Both the position numbers and the translations under genes were made by a program. The notes below the pieces were generated by a model. It had not been told where the DNA came from, did no database searches, and saw only the letters and a program-made list of their open reading frames with translations. 10,271 bases of DNA from assembly GCA_041493035.1 (NCBI GenBank), contig JBGPYB010000164.1:1-10271 (forward strand), read 5' to 3'. The stretch is from JBGPYB01 sp041493035 (GTDB lineage: Bacteria; Acidobacteriota; Vicinamibacteria; Fen-336). Below are positions 1 through 5,877 of this stretch, piece after piece; position 1 is the first letter of the stretch, and every line of letters starts with the position of its first letter.

Positions 1-677
1 ACCTGGACCGAAAGGTCGCCGGCCGCCACGCCCCGCGCCGCGTGGGTCAGATCCTGGAGGGGTCGGCTGAAGGACGACGAGAGAAAGAGAGAGACCAGGA
101 TGCCGAAGGCAAAAACGGCGAGGGTGGCGATGAGGCGGTTCACCAGGGCGGCGTTGGACAGGTTGGAGAAGTCGTCGAGGATGCGAGTAATGAGAACATA
201 CCCGACGCGCCGGTCCCCCACGACGATGGGGATCGTCAGGGTCGATGTGCGCTGGCTCCCCGGCGGCCCCGATTCCTCCCCGAGGACTCCGCGGATCACG
301 TACTCCTTCGGCCCCTTTTTCTTGGCCCGGATCAGGCGCTTGCCGACGTTCTCGGGGTTGGTCGAGGCCTGGACCTCGTCGGCCGCGTCGGCGATCGAAA
401 CGTCCTTGACGCCGAGCTGCGTGAGCTTCTCGGCGTAGGCCTTCAGCACCACCTGGGGGTCCCCTTCCGCCGTCGGCTGCTCCTGCGCGATCTGAATGGT
501 TGTGGAGAGATCCTCGGTATAGGCCCGGACCTGAGACAGGAGCTGCCGCTCGCTGTACAGGTGGAGGAAGAACAGGCTCGAGACCGAGAGAAGGAGCAGC
601 GACAGCATCATGAGGAGAAGCTTGGTCTTGATGCCGAGGTCTCGAAGCCGATGGGCGGCCGCCGCGAGCGAGGCCAT
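1..677 (-). CDS. Membrane sensor protein with Cache-like domain and HAMP (N-terminal part, probable sensor kinase)
   Basis: Reading the minus strand from the ATG at 677 gives 225 uninterrupted codons to the window edge, so the C-terminal signalling domain is missing. Residues about 20-40 are a Leu/Met-rich membrane helix after a basic stretch (Arg10, Arg12, Lys17, Lys19). Residues about 41-180 form an extracytoplasmic domain. Its segment ASTNPENVGK and the later PIVVGDRRVGYVLI strands resemble Cache/PDC sensor domains. Residues about 182-203 form a second membrane helix. The tail from 204 (SRPLQDLTHAARGVAAGDLSV) reads as the start of a HAMP linker. This architecture is shared by histidine kinases, chemoreceptors, cyclic-di-GMP enzymes and PP2C-type phosphatases; a sensor kinase is the most common case, but the output domain is unseen. 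It is divergent from korA, and a link to korA regulation is only inference. No Shine-Dalgarno sequence precedes the ATG. Confidence 0.8.
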   Translation of the reverse strand, partial: MASLAAAAHRLRDLGIKTKLLLMMLSLLLLSVSSLFFLHLYSERQLLSQVRAYTEDLSTTIQIAQEQPTAEGDPQVVLKAYAEKLTQLGVKDVSIADAADEVQASTNPENVGKRLIRAKKKGPKEYVIRGVLGEESGPPGSQRTSTLTIPIVVGDRRVGYVLITRILDDFSNLSNAALVNRLIATLAVFAFGILVSLFLSSSFSRPLQDLTHAARGVAAGDLSVQ

Positions 678-683
678 GGTATC

Positions 684-713
684 AGTCTAGTGCCGCGCCG
701 GCCGGCCCCGCAA
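684..713 (-). promoter_or_regulatory. Possible leaderless promoter of the membrane sensor gene
   Basis: On the minus strand TTGCGG (713-708) and TAGACT (689-684) are separated by 18 bases and match the -35 and -10 consensus at 3/6 and 4/6 positions. Only six bases lie between the -10 and the ATG at 677. Transcription starting the usual 7 or so bases after the -10 would therefore begin at the start codon itself. There is no Shine-Dalgarno sequence in this gap. The promoter is inferred from sequence alone. Confidence 0.35.
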
Positions 714-739
714 CGCTCCCTAAACGCGGGAAGCGCGGG

Positions 740-748
740 TGCTATACT
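740..748 (+). promoter_or_regulatory. Extended -10 promoter of korAB
   Basis: TGC followed by TATACT gives an extended -10 element (TGn plus a hexamer matching TATAAT at 5 of 6 positions). The -35 region is weak (TAAACG at 721-726, 16-base spacer), which is tolerated at extended -10 promoters. The predicted transcript starts near 755 and would carry a G/C-rich leader of about 60 nt before korA. The element lies inside the longest possible upstream extension of the korA reading frame, which argues against starting translation at GTG 739. Confidence 0.55.
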
Positions 749-788
749 TCCGAGCCGGCCGACGTTCCGGGGGGCCGCTCCCGGTCCC

Positions 789-803
789 CCTCCTGGAGGA
801 GGT
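789..803 (+). promoter_or_regulatory. korA ribosome-binding region with self-complementary arm
   Basis: The purine run GGAGGAGGT (795-803) is the obvious Shine-Dalgarno sequence for korA, though it lies 13 bases from the ATG at 817, farther than usual. AAGGG (804-808) is nearer at 8 bases. The bases just upstream, CCTCC (789-793), pair exactly with GGAGG (798-802) around a 4-base loop. Leader RNA could therefore hide the ribosome site. A second small stem, CCGGG (767-771) with CCCGG (780-784), precedes it. Confidence 0.4.
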
Positions 804-816
804 AAGGGCGAGAGTT

Positions 817-2664
817 ATGGCCACCACCGAGGCACTTCACAAGAAGCGCGAGGTCATCGAAAAGGCAGTCATCCGGTTCTGCGGCGACTCCGGTGACGGC
901 ATGCAGATCACCGGCAGCCAGTTCACGAACACCGTTGCCTTGTACGGCAACGATCTGTCGACCTTCCCCGACTATCCCGCCGAGATCCGCGCTCCCGCCG
1001 GCACGCTCCCTGGTGTCAGCGGCTTCCAGTTGCACTTCTCCTCCAGCGACATCTATACCCCCGGCGATTCGGTGGACGCTCTCATTGCCATGAACCCTGC
1101 CGCGCTGCGGATGAACGTGGCGGACCTCCGGACCAACGGGATCCTGATCCTCAATACCGACAACTTTCGCGAGCAGGATCTGAAGAAGGCCCAGATGGCC
1201 TCGAACCCTCTCGAGGACCATTCCCTGGACGCGTACCGTCTCTTCCCGGTGGAGTTGGCGAACCTCACACGCCTGGCCCTCAAGGACCTGGGGCTTGACG
1301 CGAAGAGCATGGACCGCTGCAAGAACTTCTTCGCCCTCGGGATGTGCTACTGGCTCTACAACCGGACGATGGCCGCCACCTATAAATGGCTGGACGACAA
1401 GTTTCGGAAGAAGCCGCTTCTGGCCGAGGCCAACAAGCGCGCGATGAAGGCCGGGTACTCGTACTGCGAGGCCACCGAGGCCTTCCAGACGAGCTACGAA
1501 ATCCCACCGGCGCGCCTCTCCCCGGGGACCTATCGGAACATCAGCGGCAACGCAGCCCTGGCCCTTGGCTTCGTGGCGGCCTCGCGTCAGTCGGGGCTCA
1601 CCCTCTTCCAGGGCTCGTACCCGATCACTCCGGCCTCCGACATCCTCCACGAGCTGTCGATGTACAAGGACTTCGGGGTCATCACGTTCCAGGCGGAAGA
1701 TGAGATCGCTGCCGTGACGTCGGCCATCGGCGCGGCCTATGCGGGCTCCCTCGCGATCACGACGACGTCGGGTCCCGGAATGGCCCTCAAGATGGAGGCG
1801 ATCGGTCTCGCCATCGCCACGGAGATCCCGATCGTCATCGTGAACGTCCAGCGGGGCGGGCCCTCGACAGGGTTGCCGACGAAAACGGAGCAGGCCGACC
1901 TCTTCCAGGCTCTCTTCGGCCGCAACTCCGAAGCGCCCGTGCCGGTCCTCGCCGCCGCGACGCCGGGAGACTGCTTCTGGATCGCTCTCGAAGCGAGCCG
2001 GATCGCCCTCAAGTACATGGTCCCTGTCATCGTCCTCTCCGACGGTTACCTGGCCAACGGCGCCGAGCCCTGGAAGATCCCGACACTGGAGGAGCTGCCG
2101 GAGTTCCCGGTTGCGTTCCGCACGGACCCCAAGGGCTTCATGCCCTACAGCCGCGACCCGCAGACCCTGGCGCGCCCCTGGGCGATTCCGGGGACGCCGG
2201 GGCTCGAACACCGGATCGGCGGCCTCGAGAAGGAAGACGGCAGCGGCAACGTGAACTACGAGGCCCTGAACCACGAGAAGATGGTCCGCATCCGCGCCGC
2301 GAAGGTGGAGGCCGTCGTCAACGATGTCCCCGATGCGGTTCCGAACGGCGACCTCGAAGGCGATCTGCTCATCGTCGGCTGGGGATCGACCTACGGCTCG
2401 ATCACGGCGGCGGTCCGGGCGCAGCGTGCGCGGGGACGTCGCATCGGCCACGTCCACCTGCGCCATCTGAACCCCCTGCCGAGGAACCTCGGCGAGCTGC
2501 TCAAGCAATACAAGAAGGTCGTGGTCCCCGAGATGAACCTGGGGCAGCTCGTCTGGCTGCTCCGCGCCAAGTACCTCGTGGACGCCCTTGGCTTCAACAA
2601 GATCCAGGGGAAGCCCTTCAAACAGGCCGAGATCGAAGCCAAGATCGAGGAGGTCCTCCAGTGA
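817..2664 (+). CDS. korA: 2-oxoglutarate:ferredoxin oxidoreductase, alpha subunit (fused gamma-alpha)
   Basis: This 615-residue cytosolic subunit works with KorB to interconvert 2-oxoglutarate plus CoA and succinyl-CoA plus CO2, with ferredoxin as electron carrier, in oxidative or reductive TCA flux. Residues about 15-205 are the gamma domain, opening with the glycine-rich GDSGDGMQITGSQF (23-36). The alpha/pyrimidine-binding domain follows, with YPITPASD from residue 268, the AEDE segment, TTTSGPGM at 315-322 and the QRGGPSTGLPTKTEQ stretch. The C-terminal transketolase-like domain begins near 516 (DLLIVGWGSTYGS). Length and domain order match the fused KorA family of actinobacteria and similar lineages. 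ATG 817 is chosen because homology starts just after it and a purine-rich site precedes it; the upstream GTG at 739 falls in the promoter. Its stop overlaps the korB start as GTGA. A sister 2-oxoacid specificity (pyruvate, branched-chain) is possible, but the pattern looks like KorA. Confidence 0.93.
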   Translation: MATTEALHKKREVIEKAVIRFCGDSGDGMQITGSQFTNTVALYGNDLSTFPDYPAEIRAPAGTLPGVSGFQLHFSSSDIYTPGDSVDALIAMNPAALRMNVADLRTNGILILNTDNFREQDLKKAQMASNPLEDHSLDAYRLFPVELANLTRLALKDLGLDAKSMDRCKNFFALGMCYWLYNRTMAATYKWLDDKFRKKPLLAEANKRAMKAGYSYCEATEAFQTSYEIPPARLSPGTYRNISGNAALALGFVAASRQSGLTLFQGSYPITPASDILHELSMYKDFGVITFQAEDEIAAVTSAIGAAYAGSLAITTTSGPGMALKMEAIGLAIATEIPIVIVNVQRGGPSTGLPTKTEQADLFQALFGRNSEAPVPVLAAATPGDCFWIALEASRIALKYMVPVIVLSDGYLANGAEPWKIPTLEELPEFPVAFRTDPKGFMPYSRDPQTLARPWAIPGTPGLEHRIGGLEKEDGSGNVNYEALNHEKMVRIRAAKVEAVVNDVPDAVPNGDLEGDLLIVGWGSTYGSITAAVRAQRARGRRIGHVHLRHLNPLPRNLGELLKQYKKVVVPEMNLGQLVWLLRAKYLVDALGFNKIQGKPFKQAEIEAKIEEVLQ

Positions 2665-3680
2665 CTGCGACCGTTCCCGTCTATTCAAAGAAGGACTTCC
2701 AGACCGACCAGGAGGTTCGTTGGTGCCCCGGTTGCGGCGACTACGCCATCCTCAATGCTGTACAACAGGTGTTCCCCGAACTGGGCATCCCGAAGGAGAA
2801 GTTCGTGGTGGTCTCGGGGATAGGCTGCTCCAGCCGCTTCCCGTACTATATGAACACGTACGGCTTCCACACGATCCATGGCCGCGCGCCGGCCGTGGCC
2901 AGCGGCATCAAGATCAGCCGGCCCGAGCTGGAGGTCTGGATCGCCACCGGGGATGGTGACGCCCTCTCGATCGGCGGCAACCATACGATCCACATGCTGC
3001 GGCGGAACGTGGGCATCAAGGTGTTGCTCTTCAACAACCGCATCTACGGTTTGACCAAAGGCCAGTACTCCCCGACGTCCGAGCTCGGGAAGAGGTCCAA
3101 GTCGACCCCGTACGGCTCCGTCGACCGTCCTTTCAATCCCCTTTCGCTCGCTCTCGGGGCGGAGGCTACCTTCGTCGCCCGTTCCGTCGACGTCTTCCTG
3201 CCCCACCTGAAGGCCGTCCTCAGGAAGGCCGCGGCACATTCCGGCTCGGCGTTCGTGGAGATCCTCCAGAACTGCAACATCTTCAACGACGGAGCCTGGG
3301 AGTCCCTCACCGAAAAAGAACTGCGCGACGACCACACGATCGCCGTCGAGCACGGCAAGCCCCTGGTTTACGGCAAGAACAGGGACAAGGGGATCCGGAT
3401 GAAGGGGCTCGAGCTGGAGGCCGTGACGCTGGGCAACGGCATTTCCGAAGCGGACCTCATCGTCCACGACGAGCGCAACCCCAACCCGGCCTATGCGTTC
3501 CTGCTCTCGCGCATGGATCAGACGCCGGGATTCCCGACACCCTTGGGCGTGCTCCACGCCGTCGCTGCGCCCCGGTACGAGGTGGAGGCGAGCGCCCAGG
3601 TCCGCCAGGTCATCGAGAAGAAGGGCAGGGGCGACCTCGAGAAACTCTTGCGGGCCGGAGACACCTGGGAAGTGAAGTGA
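2661..3680 (+). CDS. korB: 2-oxoglutarate:ferredoxin oxidoreductase, beta subunit
   Basis: The 339-residue beta subunit carries the thiamine diphosphate and the [4Fe-4S] cluster of the KorAB complex. Visible cluster cysteines are Cys22 and Cys25 (WCPGCGDY), Cys56 (GIGCSSRFPYY) and Cys205 (ILQNCNIFND). The thiamine/Mg site is GDGDALSIGGNH at 97-108, followed by FNNRIYGLTKGQYSPTS at 124-140. All four ligands and the thiamine motif are intact, so the enzyme should be active. The start is GTG 2661, within the GTGA overlap with korA, which implies translational coupling; the N-terminus MTATVPVYSKKDF fits family members. No ferredoxin or small delta-type subunit gene is adjacent, as expected for the two-subunit type, so a ferredoxin encoded elsewhere must serve it. 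Confidence 0.95.
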   Translation: MTATVPVYSKKDFQTDQEVRWCPGCGDYAILNAVQQVFPELGIPKEKFVVVSGIGCSSRFPYYMNTYGFHTIHGRAPAVASGIKISRPELEVWIATGDGDALSIGGNHTIHMLRRNVGIKVLLFNNRIYGLTKGQYSPTSELGKRSKSTPYGSVDRPFNPLSLALGAEATFVARSVDVFLPHLKAVLRKAAAHSGSAFVEILQNCNIFNDGAWESLTEKELRDDHTIAVEHGKPLVYGKNRDKGIRMKGLELEAVTLGNGISEADLIVHDERNPNPAYAFLLSRMDQTPGFPTPLGVLHAVAAPRYEVEASAQVRQVIEKKGRGDLEKLLRAGDTWEVK

Positions 3681-3695
3681 GGGAGCAAATTCCCC

Positions 3696-3724
3696 TTGAC
3701 ATCCGGGCTACGGCTGCCGATATT
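3696..3724 (+). promoter_or_regulatory. Sigma70-like promoter after korB
   Basis: A perfect consensus -35 TTGACA (3696-3701) is followed after exactly 17 bases by GATATT (3719-3724), which matches TATAAT at 4 of 6 positions. The predicted start is near 3731. It lies just 15 bases after the korB stop and there is no plus-strand gene before 5875, so its only evident product is the RNA ending at the terminator near 3914. Confidence 0.5.
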
Positions 3725-3730
3725 CGGGCT

Positions 3731-3914
3731 GTCGTAGGAGGTGGATGACGGGCCGAGGGGCGACGGATAGCGAAGGCAGTCCGCCGGGCCAGCACGGGCC
3801 GCAAAGGCCCTTCGAGAGCCGTTGAACGAAGAGCGCGCCCTCTCGGCGCGCGGGGCTCAAGAGCCCGCGAAACGACCGGGGACCTGGACCGTTGCGCCAG
3901 GTCCCCCCTTTTTT
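3731..3914 (+). ncRNA. Candidate structured small RNA, about 185 nt
   Basis: A promoter-like pair (TTGACA, 17 bases, GATATT) and a strong intrinsic terminator bracket this stretch, which holds no convincing reading frame. It contains a row of stem-loops: GGGCC/GGCCC around GCAAA (3796-3810), CTTCG/CGAAG (3810-3831), GCGCGCC/GGCGCGC around CTCTC (3833-3851), GGGCTC/GAGCCC (3853-3866), then the terminator hairpin. GTCGT at the 5' end (3731-3735) can pair with ACGAC (3872-3876), enclosing nearly the whole RNA. The length suits a 6S-type RNA, but I could not fit the 6S bubble-and-stem layout, nor SRP RNA, RNase P RNA, tmRNA or a known riboswitch. The alternative is that this is simply a structured korAB 3' UTR. 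The RNA is inferred from signals, not recognised as a family. Confidence 0.45.
3878..3914 (+). terminator. Rho-independent terminator
   Basis: A perfect 10-bp stem, GGGGACCTGG (3878-3887) with CCAGGTCCCC (3897-3906), closes a 9-base loop. It is followed by CC and six T (3909-3914). The T-tract on the plus strand sets the orientation: it ends plus-strand transcripts from korAB and/or the promoter at 3696. On the minus strand the hairpin is followed only by GGTCGTTTCG, so it would be a poor terminator for rlpA, whose stop codon lies just beyond the T-tract. Confidence 0.85.
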
Positions 3915-3919
3915 GGGGG

Positions 3920-4339
3920 TCAGGGGTCGGGCGACTTGACGACCTCGAGGCGGACCTCGCCCGTTCCCGGACCGATGAGACCGATGGCCTTGGCGGCGCC
4001 GCGGGAGAGGTCGACGATGCGTCCCTTGTGTCCGGGGAAGAGATCGTTGACCGTGACCACGGCGCTTCGACCGGTCGAGAGGAGCGTGACCTTGACCCGC
4101 GTCCCGCAGGCCCAGCTCGGGTGCGCCGCCGTCAGAGCATCCTGATCGAAGCGATCGCCGCACGACGTCCTGTTGCCGTCGTAGCCGGGGCCGTACCAGG
4201 ATGCCATGCCCACTTCCACGGTCCCTAGTGATGGAGTGACGCGGTCGGGGCGCGGGATCGCGGTGAAGGGGCGATGGGAGCTGCACGCGGTAAGCGCCGA
4301 CGCGGCGCAGAGCGCGAACGCCGCCGCCAGGCGTCTCAC
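3920..4339 (-). CDS. RlpA-like double-psi beta-barrel lipoprotein
   Basis: This 139-residue protein starts with a lipoprotein signal: MRR, a hydrophobic stretch, then lipobox LTAC with Cys19 as the lipidated residue. A short linker leads to a double-psi beta-barrel domain of the RlpA family (about 43-137), with ASWYGPG at 46-52, the TAAH segment ending at His73, GTRVKV at 79-84, the VNDLF strand with Asp99, and VDLSRGAAKAIG at 109-120. RlpA proteins are septal lytic transglycosylases acting on peptide-poor glycan strands. There is no SPOR domain, so this is the short form. The usual GERFD reads GDRFD here, placing Asp62 where the family normally has a catalytic Glu, and NDLFP replaces the common DRGPF. 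Cys60 and Cys78 could form a disulfide. The GTG start at 4339 overlaps the pyruvate kinase stop as GTGA. Family assignment is firm; enzymatic activity is not. Confidence 0.88.
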   Translation of the reverse strand: MRRLAAAFALCAASALTACSSHRPFTAIPRPDRVTPSLGTVEVGMASWYGPGYDGNRTSCGDRFDQDALTAAHPSWACGTRVKVTLLSTGRSAVVTVNDLFPGHKGRIVDLSRGAAKAIGLIGPGTGEVRLEVVKSPDP

Positions 4340-5772
4340 GAGACGACGTGTACCCGGAGCATGTTCGTCGCCCCCGCCGTGTTGCTCTGACCCGCCAGCA
4401 TGAGGATCGTCTCTCCCGAACGGGCCAGGCCGTGCTTCTTCAGGATCTCGTCCCCATGGGCGATCATTTCGTCGGTGTTGGCCGTGAAGACCGATCGCAC
4501 GGGGATCACCCCCGACCAGAGAGCCAGCCGCCGATAGGCATGCTCGTTGTAGGTGATGGCGGCGATGGGTGCGCTGGGGCGGTAGCAGGACAGGAGCTGC
4601 GCGGTCGTACCCGACTCGGTGAAGGCCACGATGAGCTTGCAGTCCAGCTCCTCGGCCACCGTGGACGCGACGCGGGCCAGGCTCCGCGCCACAGAGGAGT
4701 GGGCACCGTGGAGGATCCGCGCGCGCAGATCCGCGAGGGCCTCTTCGGTCGTGGGGCTGCGGTGGGCCTCGGTATAGCCGGCGATGCGCGCCATGGTCTC
4801 GACCGCCTCGACTGGATATGCACCGGCAGCCGACTCCGCCGACAGCATCACGGCGTCGGTCCCGTCGAGGATCGCGTTGGCCACGTCAGAGGCCTCGGCC
4901 CGAGTGGGTCGCGGGCTTTCGATCATGCTCTCGAGCATCTGGGTCGCCGTGATCACCACCTTGCCCGCGGCGTTGGCCCTGTCGATGATGTGCTTCTGGA
5001 GGACCGGAACTTCCTCGGTCGACAGCTCGACGCCGAGGTCGCCGCGCGCCACCATCACGCCATCGGCGGCTTCGAGGACGGCGTCCAGATTGTCCACCGC
5101 TTCGCGCTTCTCGATCTTGGCGATGACGGGCTGCGTGCCGCCGAGTGATCGGATCAAGGCCTTCACCTCGGCGACGTCCGCGGCCTTCCGGACGAAAGAA
5201 AGGGCAACGTAGTCGACGTCGTTCGCCACGCCGAAGGCGAGGTCGCGCCGATCCTTCTCCGTCAGCGCCGGAGTCGACAGTCGAACGCCGGGGAGGTTCA
5301 TTCCCTTGTGGGAGCTCAGGTGTCCGCCGTGGACCACCACGCACTCCACTTCGTTCCGGGAGGCGCTCCCTACCCGTAGCTCGAGGTTCCCGTCGTCGAG
5401 CAGGATCTTGTCCCCGGGTGCGACGTCGCCGGGAAGGGGCTCGTAGGTCGTCGAGATCCGCTCCGCCGTCCCCTCGACACTCTCGTCGGTCGTGATCACG
5501 AGCTTCGCTCCGGTCTCCAGCTCGATGACGCCTCCCCCCTTCACGTTGCCGGTGCGGATCTTGGGTCCCGACAGATCCTGGAGAAGGGCCACGGGCCGGT
5601 CCAGGGACGACGAGATCTCACGCACCGCCTTCATGACGTCCAAGTGCGCCTCGTGGGCGCCGTGGGAGAAGTTCAACCGCACCACGTCGACCCCCGCCCG
5701 GATGAGCCGTTCCAGGACCGGCCGGTCCCGCGACGCCGGCCCGATTGTGGCGACGATCTTGGTGCGGCGCAT
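4336..5772 (-). CDS. pyk: Pyruvate kinase
   Basis: This 478-residue cytosolic enzyme transfers phosphate from phosphoenolpyruvate to ADP, giving pyruvate and ATP in the last step of glycolysis. MRRTKIVATIGPAS is the classic N-terminus. Arg32, Asn34 and Ser36 (VVRLNFSHG) are the substrate and K+ site, and LLQDLSGPKIRTG (63-75) leads into the lid domain at about 76-165. The core has the catalytic Lys219 (IAKIEKREA), the metal ligands Glu221 and Asp245 (MVARGDLGVE) and Thr277 (VVITATQMLES). The C-terminal regulatory domain runs from about 355 and ends ATNMLRVHVVS. Length is normal for the bacterial form, with no break. ATG 5772 is preferred over an in-frame GTG at 5793 because homology begins there. 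Neither start has a Shine-Dalgarno sequence. rlpA follows with a 4-base overlap. The effector, if any, cannot be read from sequence. Confidence 0.96.
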   Translation of the reverse strand: MRRTKIVATIGPASRDRPVLERLIRAGVDVVRLNFSHGAHEAHLDVMKAVREISSSLDRPVALLQDLSGPKIRTGNVKGGGVIELETGAKLVITTDESVEGTAERISTTYEPLPGDVAPGDKILLDDGNLELRVGSASRNEVECVVVHGGHLSSHKGMNLPGVRLSTPALTEKDRRDLAFGVANDVDYVALSFVRKAADVAEVKALIRSLGGTQPVIAKIEKREAVDNLDAVLEAADGVMVARGDLGVELSTEEVPVLQKHIIDRANAAGKVVITATQMLESMIESPRPTRAEASDVANAILDGTDAVMLSAESAAGAYPVEAVETMARIAGYTEAHRSPTTEEALADLRARILHGAHSSVARSLARVASTVAEELDCKLIVAFTESGTTAQLLSCYRPSAPIAAITYNEHAYRRLALWSGVIPVRSVFTANTDEMIAHGDEILKKHGLARSGETILMLAGQSNTAGATNMLRVHVVS

Positions 5773-5780
5773 GGCGGCAG

Positions 5781-5809
5781 AGTATGACGGCACCCCGGGG
5801 CAGCCGCAA
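5781..5809 (-). promoter_or_regulatory. Possible leaderless promoter of pyk
   Basis: On the minus strand TTGCGG (5809-5804) and CATACT (5786-5781) are separated by exactly 17 bases. Eight bases separate the -10 from the ATG at 5772, so the transcript would start at or next to the start codon. This would explain the missing Shine-Dalgarno sequence, and it would put the alternative GTG at 5793 upstream of the transcript. Match quality is modest (3/6 and 4/6). Confidence 0.35.
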
Positions 5810-5862
5810 GGCGAACCGCTGTCGCAGAACGGTCACGAGGTTTCGCGTTAGAGTGACGCTTT

Positions 5863-5877
5863 GGAGGTGGCCCGGTG
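5863..5877 (+). promoter_or_regulatory. Ribosome-binding site deciding the GTG start of the efflux adaptor
   Basis: GGAGG (5863-5867) lies seven bases before GTG at 5875. The next residues form a signal sequence, so this GTG is the best start. No convincing promoter hexamers for the efflux operon could be picked out in the 102-base divergent gap (5773-5874). Confidence 0.65.

Noticed and set aside
739..816. N-terminal extension of korA from GTG 739
   Set aside because: The extension overlaps the extended -10 element, lacks family similarity and lies upstream of a purine-rich ribosome site.
42..896. Plus-strand open frame of 284 codons across the sensor gene and korA start
   Set aside because: Its translation is charged and repetitive with no domain. 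The opposite strand holds a clear TM-Cache-TM-HAMP protein.
742..2688. Very long minus-strand open frame covering all of korA (648 codons)
   Set aside because: It is antisense to an unmistakable korA, has Arg/Asp/Glu-rich low-information composition and no family motifs. Long antisense frames are expected from GC-rich codon bias.
3681..3694. GGGA/TCCC stem right after korB as a terminator
   Set aside because: It is only four base pairs with no T-tract; the strong terminator is about 200 bases further on.
3745..3825. 26-codon ORF inside the candidate small RNA, preceded by AGGAGG
   Set aside because: Spacing of about two to three bases from AGGAGG to ATG is too short, and the peptide is Gly/Pro/Arg-rich without signal or membrane features.
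3738..3876. Hammerhead-ribozyme-like core (TGGATGA and CGAAAC)
   Set aside because: The required CUGANGA core is not met and no matching cleavage triplet and stems could be arranged.
5773..5793. Seven-residue extension of pyruvate kinase from GTG 5793
   Set aside because: Family homology starts at ATG 5772, and the extension overlaps the putative -10 element.
5811..5857. Inverted repeats as a metal-regulator operator before the efflux operon (GCGAACC/GGTTTCGC, and GTCAC/GTGAC)
   Set aside because: Arms are short or imperfect and spaced by 16-22 bases; these are expected by chance at this composition.
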